From Meandrina meandrites (taxonomy: Eukaryota > Cnidaria > Anthozoa > Scleractinia > Meandrinidae): a DNA stretch of 64,000 nt. The notes beneath the pieces were generated by a model, which saw nothing but the letters and a program-made list of their open reading frames with translations, was not told the DNA's origin and did not search any database. Positions 10,435 through 16,918 of the stretch are shown in pieces. Location of the stretch: NCBI GenBank assembly GCA_963693305.1, contig OY855905.1, forward strand, positions 19,005,937 to 19,069,936. Reading direction: 5' to 3'. The translations under genes were made by a program, and so were the position numbers. How positions within the stretch are numbered: the first letter of the stretch is position 1; each line of letters begins with the position of its first letter.

Positions 10435-11406
10435 TTGTGTGTTTGGAGGCACAACAAGCAGTTCTTCACGCACAAAGCCTCGCTTGGGCCCGTCGTGCAA
10501 ATAGTAAAGAACGGGCTGATTCGGTTTGGTAAAAGAACGTTCAATGTTGTAAACTTTCAAAGACCAGATTGGATCAGTGGCTCTTTTCACACCACCTTCA
10601 AGCTCACCAGGTTGGTACAAATACCTAACATTCACAAGAGAGGGGAGCTTTTTTTCGCTTTGTCCAACAGGTCTCAAATAAGGTGTGGATGGCTTTGCAT
10701 AAATATTTTTTTCTTTGATGGCAACTACAGGTTTCTTGCCGATAAGGCTTGTTACTTCATTGTTTAGAGCGGCCACAACTTCAGGAAGTCTTTTTACCCA
10801 CGCCGTGTACCGCTGTCCCTCAGGCATTCGCATTTCAACTGCGTACTGGTGCCCAAACAAGCGCTCAGCCAGGGTGCGGTTAAAACGTTCAACAATGGCC
10901 TGATCACGGTGAATGTCAACTCGCCCACGCCGAATATATGTTTTGTGATTTTCCATTTCTTTTGTAACAGCTCCCATGAATTCACGCCCAGGGTCAACCT
11001 GCAGTAGTTCAGGCCATTTCAGAGGCGAGCGTTTGTAAATTCTCTTAAAAGCAAGGGCAACTTCATCAGAGTTTTTAGAGGTCAAGGGTTCAGCTTCTTT
11101 GAATCGGCTGGCAACATCAACAACTGTGAGTGCATATTTGAAAACTTTGCGCCCGCGTGGCAGTTTGTCATGTGGTAAAAAAAGAAGATCCGCCTGATGC
11201 ACTTTGTTTGGTGTAGGAACATCAAATTTCGGCCGAGGAATGCGCTTCGGTGCTGGGAGGAATATCTGCCAGAGTGCTTGCTTGAACAGCCACTTTTTTG
11301 CGGTTTCTTCTGGTACCTTGGCAGCTTCAGATAATTTTTTGATTGCGGCAAAACCTTTCCAGTAGCCCCCAGGGCTATAGTATATCTTTGCTAGTTTGGC
11401 ATCCAT
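10414..11406 (-). CDS. INT: retroviral-type DDE integrase (330 aa)
   Basis: Inserts the element into host DNA. The N-terminal part (YYSPGGYWKGFAAIKKL to AKKWLFKQ) is a compact helical region like the integrase N-domain. The RVE core has D73 (HQADLLFL), D138 (LQVDPGREF) and E173 (IVERFNRTL), giving D-64-D-34-E, the normal D,D(35)E spacing. The C-terminal region (about 240-330) with IWSLKVYNIERSF and KRGFVREELLVV resembles the SH3/chromo-like tail of Polinton integrases. The ATG at 11406 follows TTTAAACTTTT by 18 bp. All catalytic residues are present, so it is probably active, which agrees with the intact TSD and TIRs. Confidence 0.95.
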   Translation of the reverse strand: MDAKLAKIYYSPGGYWKGFAAIKKLSEAAKVPEETAKKWLFKQALWQIFLPAPKRIPRPKFDVPTPNKVHQADLLFLPHDKLPRGRKVFKYALTVVDVASRFKEAEPLTSKNSDEVALAFKRIYKRSPLKWPELLQVDPGREFMGAVTKEMENHKTYIRRGRVDIHRDQAIVERFNRTLAERLFGHQYAVEMRMPEGQRYTAWVKRLPEVVAALNNEVTSLIGKKPVVAIKEKNIYAKPSTPYLRPVGQSEKKLPSLVNVRYLYQPGELEGGVKRATDPIWSLKVYNIERSFTKPNQPVLYYLHDGPKRGFVREELLVVPPNTQLPPERL

Positions 11407-11424
11407 CTATAAGTAAGGAATTAA

Positions 11425-11435
11425 AAAAGTTTAAA
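11425..11435 (-). promoter_or_regulatory. TTTAAACTTTT motif upstream of integrase
   Basis: Exact 11-mer on the minus strand, 18 bp before the ATG at 11406. Two further copies precede other minus-strand genes (12218-12228, 13591-13601). Confidence 0.5.
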
Positions 11436-11440
11436 ATAAT

Positions 11441-11472
11441 GGGTTTACCCAAGGGGTGTGGGATTTACCCCA
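11441..11472. terminator. GC-rich hairpin-capable 3' region
   Basis: Contains GGGTTTACCC and GTGGGATTTACCCCAC, which can pair (GTGGG with CCCAC). A similar GGGGTGTGGGGTTTACCCC lies at 13606-13624 just past the ATPase stop. Possible 3'-end signal of minus-strand transcripts; not proven. Confidence 0.35.
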
Positions 11473-11473
11473 C

Positions 11474-11896
11474 TTAAAGGAAACGAAAGGCAGCGTAGCC
11501 CAGAGCAAGAGCTCCAGCGCCCACGAACATGAGTTCACCATTTTTTTGCTGCTGGCTTGGTTGATAAAAATCTGAGAACTTGGGTTCTTTGGGGGGTATC
11601 ATTTGTTTGTCAGGGTGCGCCTGGTTGTACAGTTTGAAGGCGTAGTCAGTGTTTGTAAAGTTCTGTTTGGCCTGCTCTTTTATTTGCGTGTTAGTCGCAA
11701 TCCAGTCGAGAAGTTTGGTGCGGTCACGGGAGTATTTGGCGTAAGCCGCTTGATATGCCTCGAGAGCTTTGTCATGTCGTACTTTTTCATCAAGTGCAGC
11801 GTCACCTCCGCCAAGTGCCTTTGCAAGATAATTGCCACCTATAAAAGCCGCAGCATTCAATATAGCTCCACCAGCCATAATCGCGATACTTGCCAT
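11474..11896 (-). CDS. small membrane protein with two hydrophobic ends (140 aa)
   Basis: Not assigned to a named family. Residues 3-20 are a Gly/Ala-rich hydrophobic segment and residues 120-140 (ELMFVGAGALALGYAAFRFL) a second one. The middle is an Ala/Lys/Asp helix (residues 35-75) likely to be coiled. It lies between the integrase and other small membrane-protein genes, all on the minus strand, so it is probably late and structural. TTTAATATATC precedes the ATG by 5 bp. A GC-rich hairpin-capable stretch (11441-11472) follows the stop. Confidence 0.75.
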   Translation of the reverse strand: MASIAIMAGGAILNAAAFIGGNYLAKALGGGDAALDEKVRHDKALEAYQAAYAKYSRDRTKLLDWIATNTQIKEQAKQNFTNTDYAFKLYNQAHPDKQMIPPKEPKFSDFYQPSQQQKNGELMFVGAGALALGYAAFRFL

Positions 11897-11943
11897 TGTG
11901 ATATATTAAAAGAGCAGAGTTTTTTCAAATCAAAATCCTGGGT

Positions 11944-11958
11944 AGCAACTCAGTTGCT
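11944..11958. promoter_or_regulatory. palindrome AGCAACTCAGTTGCT
   Basis: Intergenic, 47 bp upstream of the 140-aa gene and 11 bp past the 73-aa stop. Identical palindrome at 14220-14234 and, inside a gene, 12706-12720. Confidence 0.5.
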
Positions 11959-11969
11959 GATACTCCACT

Positions 11970-12191
11970 TTACATGCTGGAGGGAAGGATTTTTTGGTCC
12001 TCGAGGTACTGTTTGAGCGCAATGCTACCTGCCATGACGGCGGTGAACTGCACATAGTTCATAGCACTGCTGCTGGGGTCAGAAGTAAAATTCTCTTTCA
12101 CAACCTTTTTTACGACCCAGCCGATGCCGGCGACTAAACCAGTGATAGTAGCAGCGTCTGTGATTGTTTTAACAAGCTTGTTGTCTGACAT
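11970..12191 (-). CDS. small two-segment membrane protein (73 aa)
   Basis: Start chosen at MSDNKLVKT (12191), because longer frames upstream lack a plausible ATG and cross the AT-rich promoter-like region. Hydrophobic segments lie at about 14-28 (ITGLVAGIGWVV) and 46-60 (VQFTAVMAGSIALK). The motif TTTAAACTTTT (12218-12228) lies 26 bp upstream. No known family. Its position in the run of minus-strand small genes suggests a virion or membrane role. Confidence 0.65.
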   Translation of the reverse strand: MSDNKLVKTITDAATITGLVAGIGWVVKKVVKENFTSDPSSSAMNYVQFTAVMAGSIALKQYLEDQKILPSSM

Positions 12192-12217
12192 TATTATGTA
12201 AGTATAAAAAAACCTAC

Positions 12218-12228
12218 AAAAGTTTAAA
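12218..12228 (-). promoter_or_regulatory. TTTAAACTTTT motif upstream of the 73-aa gene
   Basis: Exact copy, 26 bp before the ATG at 12191. Confidence 0.5.
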
Positions 12229-12234
12229 TCAAAA

Positions 12235-12417
12235 TTAATTATTTGTCTCTTCAGTGGGGGTACCCAACACCCCTTGGGTATCCGGGTCAAATATTGTGGC
12301 CTTCATAAGATCGCGGACTGTGTGAAAAACCTTCACGTTGAAGTCGTACCATATCAGTCCGATTCCAAAAATGGCTGCGGTTGAGATAAGAACTTGTGGA
12401 ATATCAACTTTCTTCAT
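12235..12417 (-). CDS. single-pass small membrane protein (60 aa)
   Basis: Start chosen at MKKVDIPQ (12417); the in-frame extension uses TTG codons within an upstream palindrome. One transmembrane segment at about 9-25 (VLISTAAIFGIGLIWYD) is followed by a short polar tail. The perfect 15-bp palindrome ATCAACTTTGTTGAT (12428-12442 on the minus strand) ends 10 bp before the ATG, and the same palindrome precedes the gene at 15573. Unknown function. Confidence 0.65.
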   Translation of the reverse strand: MKKVDIPQVLISTAAIFGIGLIWYDFNVKVFHTVRDLMKATIFDPDTQGVLGTPTEETNN

Positions 12418-12427
12418 GATATATTGT

Positions 12428-12442
12428 ATCAACAAAGTTGAT
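12428..12442 (-). promoter_or_regulatory. palindrome ATCAACTTTGTTGAT before the 60-aa gene
   Basis: Perfect 6-bp arms, 3-nt centre, ends 10 bp before the ATG at 12417. Same sequence and orientation at 15553-15567. Confidence 0.5.
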
Positions 12443-12468
12443 GAGGTATAATATTAATTCGTAAATAT

Positions 12469-12942
12469 TTAATCCATATGACTTAAAACTCTGGTCTGTG
12501 TCGGGCGAGCAGGTTGTAGCTCAGGTGTATTTTTTTTGCTGAATGCGGCCTTGAGCTCTTCACGTTTGTAATAAATACCGATCAGTGAAACGACTATGCC
12601 GACAACACCAATCCATTGTGTGGTGCTGAGACTGCTATTTTTTTCTTCGGTACTTTTTAGGGTTTCATCTGCAATAGTCGGTGTTGGCTCAGAAACCGGG
12701 GGATCAGCAACTGAGTTGCTACCCTTTGCCTTGTTGTTTGCGATTATGACAGCAGCCTCAGCTGCGGCTTTTTTCTGTTGTTCACGGGCCAGCCGCGTTC
12801 TTTCAGCAACCGCTTTGCCAGCAGCCACACGCTTGGGATTTTTTGCACGCGGGGCTGTAGTTGGAGTTGGAGTTGTTGCTTGCTGTGTTATATCGACCTG
12901 TTGTTGCGGGGTTTCGACCTGCTCGGATTGTTCGGTTGACAT
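12469..12942 (-). CDS. Ala/Thr/Pro-rich single-pass membrane protein (157 aa)
   Basis: A low-complexity N-terminus rich in Gln, Thr and Pro leads to a basic, Ala-rich helix (NPKRVAAGKAVAERTRLAREQQKKAAAEAA, residues 35-64; quoted in pieces: NPKRVAAGKAVAERTRLARE then QQKKAAAEAA). One transmembrane segment (WIGVVGIVVSLIGIYY, 110-125) precedes a basic tail. I recall very similar NPKRVAAGKAVAE-type proteins as repeated open frames in cnidarian genomes, but no function is known. A copy of the palindrome AGCAACTCAGTTGCT lies inside the coding sequence (12706-12720) and encodes SNSVA. Confidence 0.75.
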   Translation of the reverse strand: MSTEQSEQVETPQQQVDITQQATTPTPTTAPRAKNPKRVAAGKAVAERTRLAREQQKKAAAEAAVIIANNKAKGSNSVADPPVSEPTPTIADETLKSTEEKNSSLSTTQWIGVVGIVVSLIGIYYKREELKAAFSKKNTPELQPARPTQTRVLSHMD

Positions 12943-12975
12943 TATATGTTAAGCAAATAAAAAATTATTAAGCAA

Positions 12976-13551
12976 TTATTCAGAATTTGTCTGCAAATGT
13001 TCAGTAGTTGGTGAGGAATGCTCAGGAATTTCTTCTAATTTTGCTTTGTCATTTTTCTCCAAATGCGAATTAAAATCAATGTGCTTCGCCGTTATCAAAG
13101 CAGCAGAAATAGGAGCAAGAAATTTTCCATATTTCAAAGAGAGACTGCCAACAAAATTTGTCATTTCTTTGTTAATAATGAAGTCTTCTTTTAGTTCTTT
13201 TTTCATTGCATCAACGTCATCTATTTCAATAACCATTTGCAGGCCTCTTGTCACAAGCGTAAGCAGGTTGTCAACCATGCTTTCGGTTGTCTTGCTGCCA
13301 ACGAAGGTTTCATATCTCTTGTAGTACTTTTCAACTTCTTTATCGGTCAAGCGTTTCAACTGCTCATGTGTTAATTGCACTCCGATGGCCTCTTTGGATT
13401 TGCCTGTTGATACAAGCACGGCCAGCTGCTCACGAAGGGCAGGAATGTTAGGTCCGGATAGCAACTGTGGCACAAGGCTACTATCAGCTGGGCTGCTTGA
13501 CGGCTCAGCTTCCAGTAGGTTTATAACATCTGCGAACTCTTGTTCTGCCAT
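12976..13551 (-). CDS. Polinton hypothetical protein, helical (191 aa)
   Basis: Soluble, helix-rich protein with no membrane segment. A conserved-looking central block is LTHEQLKRLTDKEVEKYYKR (104-123 region) followed by YETFVGSKTTESMVDNLL. The acidic, Ser/Pro-rich N-terminus suggests a flexible tail. Families of this kind recur beside the ATPase and capsid genes of cnidarian Polintons as I remember them; the function is not known. Promoter-like TTGTATATA (13562-13570) and TTTAAACTTTT (13591-13601) both precede the ATG. Confidence 0.75.
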   Translation of the reverse strand: MAEQEFADVINLLEAEPSSSPADSSLVPQLLSGPNIPALREQLAVLVSTGKSKEAIGVQLTHEQLKRLTDKEVEKYYKRYETFVGSKTTESMVDNLLTLVTRGLQMVIEIDDVDAMKKELKEDFIINKEMTNFVGSLSLKYGKFLAPISAALITAKHIDFNSHLEKNDKAKLEEIPEHSSPTTEHLQTNSE

Positions 13552-13590
13552 GTTTATATACTATATACAACTTTTATTTTTTTAATTCAA

Positions 13591-13601
13591 AAAAGTTTAA
13601 A
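13591..13601 (-). promoter_or_regulatory. TTTAAACTTTT motif upstream of the 191-aa gene
   Basis: Exact copy, 39 bp before the ATG at 13551, with TTGTATATA (13562-13570) between. Confidence 0.5.
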
Positions 13602-13605
13602 ACTC

Positions 13606-13624
13606 TGGGGTGTGGGGTTTACCC
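13606..13624. terminator. GC-rich hairpin-capable 3' region at the ATPase end
   Basis: GGGGTTTACCCC forms a short stem; shares GGGGTGTGGG and TTTACCCC with 11451-11472. Confidence 0.35.
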
Positions 13625-14215
13625 CTCTGATAATCCGTAGGGGTAGCGAAGCGAGAACACGAGATAAGAGAACTTCCGCTCTTTCAGCTTTGAAATCAGA
13701 TTTTTGTACTCATCGTGGGAGAGTTCGCCGGCGTAATCTTCAAATATTGCCTTCGTAGTTTTGGCTGAGGGAGTGTAAAATAAAACGATAGCCGCCACGT
13801 TTTCACGGAAGGAAGGTGTTATGCTGGTTATCTTCTGGGTCAGCACCCAAACGCTGATGCCGATATGTCGAGCGGAAAAGCCAAGATTCACCAGCTGGCC
13901 TGTGCGCCCTTTTACATCTTTGGAGGCTGCGCAGTCATCTAGGATTATGAGCGTGTTGGTGCCCTCAAACAGCCAGCTCACGGCCTTCAACCAAATTTCA
14001 ACCTCATGCTGCTTGCATATTATCACAAACATTCTTTGGTCATTTTCACCAATTCGGTGGTAGGTCTTGTTGTGCGCGAATGTTGGGCAGATAAGCACAA
14101 TGTAGTCAAACTTGCCGCGGAAAGGGCCATAGATCTGGTCAACCACATATTTAGATTTGCCTGAATTTGTCGGCCCCACAATCAGAGCGTTAAAGGGTAT
14201 CTTGCTCGGATCCAT
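13619..14215 (-). CDS. ATP: A32-like genome-packaging ATPase (198 aa)
   Basis: FtsK/HerA-superfamily packaging ATPase of the Polinton and nucleocytoplasmic-virus type, which pumps DNA into capsids. Walker A is GPTNSGKS (14-21), Walker B LIILDDCA with D93/D94, and a sensor-like VLTQKITSI (125-133) with Gln127 follows. The start is the ATG of MDPSKIPF at 14215; a longer reading would begin with TTG inside a palindrome. Length is typical for Polintons. It is in tandem with the capsid gene, 22 bp apart, and the gap holds the palindrome AGCAACTCAGTTGCT (14220-14234), which ends 4 bp before the ATG. Confidence 0.93.
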   Translation of the reverse strand: MDPSKIPFNALIVGPTNSGKSKYVVDQIYGPFRGKFDYIVLICPTFAHNKTYHRIGENDQRMFVIICKQHEVEIWLKAVSWLFEGTNTLIILDDCAASKDVKGRTGQLVNLGFSARHIGISVWVLTQKITSITPSFRENVAAIVLFYTPSAKTTKAIFEDYAGELSHDEYKNLISKLKERKFSYLVFSLRYPYGLSEG

Positions 14216-14219
14216 CTTC

Positions 14220-14234
14220 AGCAACTCAGTTGCT
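14220..14234 (-). promoter_or_regulatory. palindrome AGCAACTGAGTTGCT before the ATPase gene
   Basis: Ends 4 bp before the ATG at 14215. Shares the core CAAC-N3-GTTG with the other palindrome family. Confidence 0.5.
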
Positions 14235-14237
14235 ATA

Positions 14238-15491
14238 TTAATACAGAACAGATTCTAATTGCCTTTTTAATATATTCATCTGCGCATCACTGATTACGTA
14301 AATGTGGCAGTTCACATTGCCAGAGCCGCTTGCATTCCTCTCGAGCTCCAGCTGTACCCCATCCTTTGTGTTTACAAGTCGCGTGCCGCTTCCGTGCATA
14401 GAGTGATCAGCCATGGAACGCAGATCGATCATAACCCCGAACTTGTTATCTGCATAAAACTTTGTTACATTCATGTGCTGTGTTTTGTTTTCATTTTTGA
14501 GAAAGAAGCGTTTGACCTCCTCCCAAATATCAATTCCTTCAAGTCCGTTGTTGTACAGCCTGTTGGGCGAGCCATTTACTGTGACACTGACTTTTGTCAG
14601 GTCTGGGTTAAAGTATGCTTCTGACTGCCTTGCACCAGCAACATAGGGCTCGACAAAAAGTAGCAAGATGCCTTTGAGGGACCTTCTCTGAGGGTTAACT
14701 CTGAGATTCAGCCTTGTGTCACTGCCTTTTTTAAAGGTAACAATTTCGTCACGCTGGATGTGGTCATACGCAAATTCTTTTCCATTTGTGTACTCGCTGA
14801 GGGCTTCATCTGCCAGTGTTTTGCTTCTTATCATCTCGTACTCCAGCTGGATGTTTGTCAGCTTGTATTCCAGTTTTGTTTTATCGGAGCCTCTGACAAC
14901 CTGAGAAGCTGGCGCAAGTGTCAGTTCGAACACAAGATCGTTGTATAGAGCCTGTGGGTAAAAGGTCCCGTGGTCATTCAAAATCTGGTGGTCAAGTCGT
15001 ATCCTGTATTTTGATCCGTAAATCCCGTTCAGTTTGTTTTCCGAATCGACGCCTGTGGTCTGCTTGTCACCCGCGTTTGAGCGAATTTTGTTGAGGCCCA
15101 CACTCTGGATTCCATCTTGCAGCATGTTGTCGCGCTCCTCCTGTGATAGAAAGAGATCCTCGAATATCTTGTAAATGTCATAACCAACAGTGTCCTGCAG
15201 TATGGTACCAGAGTACTTCACAACAAGTTTGTCAACTAGCGCCCGTCCAACATTGTCGACTAGAAAGTTGTTGGCATGGCCTCCGCTCAAATCGATGTTG
15301 AAGCGCAGTGCAAGTGAGCCGGGAACAATGACTTCGTTTTCATTCAGCTTGGGCACCGAAACATAAAGCGTTTCCTGTGGATTGGCTTCTGTGCGCTCGA
15401 AAGTGATTCGTTTCACCGCGCGCTCCGCTCTTAGAGCGCCGAGAGTTTTCTCACTGCGTGTTGGCCGAAGGTTTTCCTGTACACCGTCCAT
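14238..15491 (-). CDS. major capsid protein candidate, double jelly-roll type (417 aa)
   Basis: The start has features of the Polinton/adintovirus hexon (PY) family: after a basic leader comes YVSVPKLNENEVIVPGSLAL, then RALVDKLVVKYSGTILQDT and YDIYKIFEDLFLSQEER. The C-terminal part has NVNCHIYVISDAQMNI. The position next to the packaging ATPase and the size agree with this family. The assignment rests on remembered family patterns; a structure prediction showing two beta-barrels would settle it. Divergent from the coiled-coil gene at 15573 across an 81-bp AT-rich region carrying promoter-like motifs. Confidence 0.8.
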   Translation of the reverse strand: MDGVQENLRPTRSEKTLGALRAERAVKRITFERTEANPQETLYVSVPKLNENEVIVPGSLALRFNIDLSGGHANNFLVDNVGRALVDKLVVKYSGTILQDTVGYDIYKIFEDLFLSQEERDNMLQDGIQSVGLNKIRSNAGDKQTTGVDSENKLNGIYGSKYRIRLDHQILNDHGTFYPQALYNDLVFELTLAPASQVVRGSDKTKLEYKLTNIQLEYEMIRSKTLADEALSEYTNGKEFAYDHIQRDEIVTFKKGSDTRLNLRVNPQRRSLKGILLLFVEPYVAGARQSEAYFNPDLTKVSVTVNGSPNRLYNNGLEGIDIWEEVKRFFLKNENKTQHMNVTKFYADNKFGVMIDLRSMADHSMHGSGTRLVNTKDGVQLELERNASGSGNVNCHIYVISDAQMNILKRQLESVLY

Positions 15492-15572
15492 TATTTCAAA
15501 GAATATAAAATATTCAATTAAAAAATTTCAATTGTAAATATAAAATCACTTCATCAACTTTGTTGATATTCG
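15492..15572. promoter_or_regulatory. divergent promoter region between capsid and coiled-coil genes
   Basis: 81 bp, very AT-rich, holding TTGTAAATATAA (15532-15543) and the palindrome ATCAACTTTGTTGAT (15553-15567). It must serve both divergent genes. Confidence 0.55.
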
Positions 15573-16918
15573 ATGGCAGAAGGTGGCTTTGACGAGAGAG
15601 ATCCTCTCACGGAACATACAGATGACCGCGATGATGATGAACAAGAGGTCAACATAAACCAGCCTGACGCTGAATCCACACGCAATGATGATGAACATTT
15701 TGAAATGCAAACGTTTCAGCATGAACAGAGCGGACTTCCAGAAACCTCCTACGAAGAAACATCTTTTTTTGGAAGTGCGCAATCATCAAAAGAAAGGGCG
15801 TGGGGGGTACTAACAGGGCTATTTCCAAAAAGCTCATCAATAAGTCTTGATGCTTCTTACAGTGAAAAGGGAAGATTACAAGTAAAAATGGCCGGAACCG
15901 GTAAAAAATTATACGATCTTTTCACCACAAAAAGGAGTACAGGTGAACAACAGCTAAATCCTAAACTTACACAAGAAATCAGGAGAGAACTTGGACCAAT
16001 GGCACAAGAAGCTATTGAAAAAGACAATGAAGAAATAAGAAATGACCGCCGAAGATTAATAGAAGCTGAAAAACAACTCAGAGATGCAGAAAAACTAGCC
16101 TCTGAAAGAGAAAAAGCCGCCCAAGAAGTGCAAAATTTGAGAAACAAAAATGAGCGAGTTCAAGCTCAGATTGATGCGCACACTCAAGAACATGGCACAA
16201 CAATTGAAAGTGAATCAGAACTGCGGAGACTGCAGCAACTGAAAAAAAATCTTCAAACTGATTTTGAAAACGCAAAAAAGAGGTATCCGCTCTCCAGAAA
16301 CAAGCAAAAACCAAAGCCAAAGAACAAACCAACGTCGACCAACTTAGAGCAAAAATAGCCGCAAAAGAGAGAGAAAGAAACACCGTTCAAGAAAGGTTCA
16401 ATGACACAAGAACTTTAGATGAGCTGAAAGAACAAGAAGCCGAACTGCAGCGCCAAAATGAGGAAGATCAGGCAGTTATCGACAATGAAGACACATCACC
16501 TTCTGATAAACAAGCCGCCGAAGGAAGAGTGGCGGAAAGACAAGAGGAGCTTGCTCGTTTGCAAACGCAGATTGATGAAAGAGAAAGAGGGCTTCCGCTT
16601 CGTGAGCGGGTAAAGGAGATATTTAAAAAATATGGTGTGACCGTTACGGCTATCGTTCTTGCAGCCGGGGTCACAATTGGTGCTGTCATTGGGGCTATTA
16701 CAAACGCTTTGAGAGCCACCGGTAAAGCGTTGGGAAAAGGTCTAAAAGATATTGGCTCAAAGATTGCATCAGCTCTGCCAGGTCTTATTGGCTCAATTGT
16801 GAGCTTTCTTTTCAAAGCCGCCGGTCAAGCTATCGGTTTTCTTGCTGAGCACACCTGGCTGATTATTTTGGCTGTGGTTGCCTTTCTTGTAGAAAAATAC
16901 ATAAAGAAGCGGCGTTAA
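15573..16918 (+). CDS. coiled-coil plus C-terminal membrane protein, read through a -1 frameshift
   Basis: The zero frame (15573-16358) gives 261 aa: an acidic N-terminus, then a long charged coiled coil from about residue 140. The coil continues without a break in the -1 frame from 16280 to 16918, ending in hydrophobic segments (VTVTAIVLAAGVTIGAVIGA; HTWLIILAVVAFLVEKYI). The -1 frame has a stop at 16265-16267, so the switch must fall within 16268-16358. That window contains A AAA AAG (16274-16280) in the exact slippery phase. Slippage there would give a 448-aa product. The alternative is loss of one A from a run of seven in this copy. The stop overlaps the convergent 587-aa gene in TTAA. Likely a structural or membrane protein; function unknown. 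Confidence 0.75.

Noticed and set aside
6917..10544. Many long open frames antisense to the polymerase (up to 199 codons)
   Set aside because: They are shadows of its A-rich codon use; none has a family motif and the sense protein has every catalytic residue.
12596..12952. 118-codon frame opposite the 157-aa gene
   Set aside because: Complement of an Ala-rich coding sequence; no motif and no promoter signal in that direction.
14216..14224. Longer ATPase start (three extra codons)
   Set aside because: The codon is TTG inside a palindrome; the ATG at 14215 is normal for eukaryotic translation.
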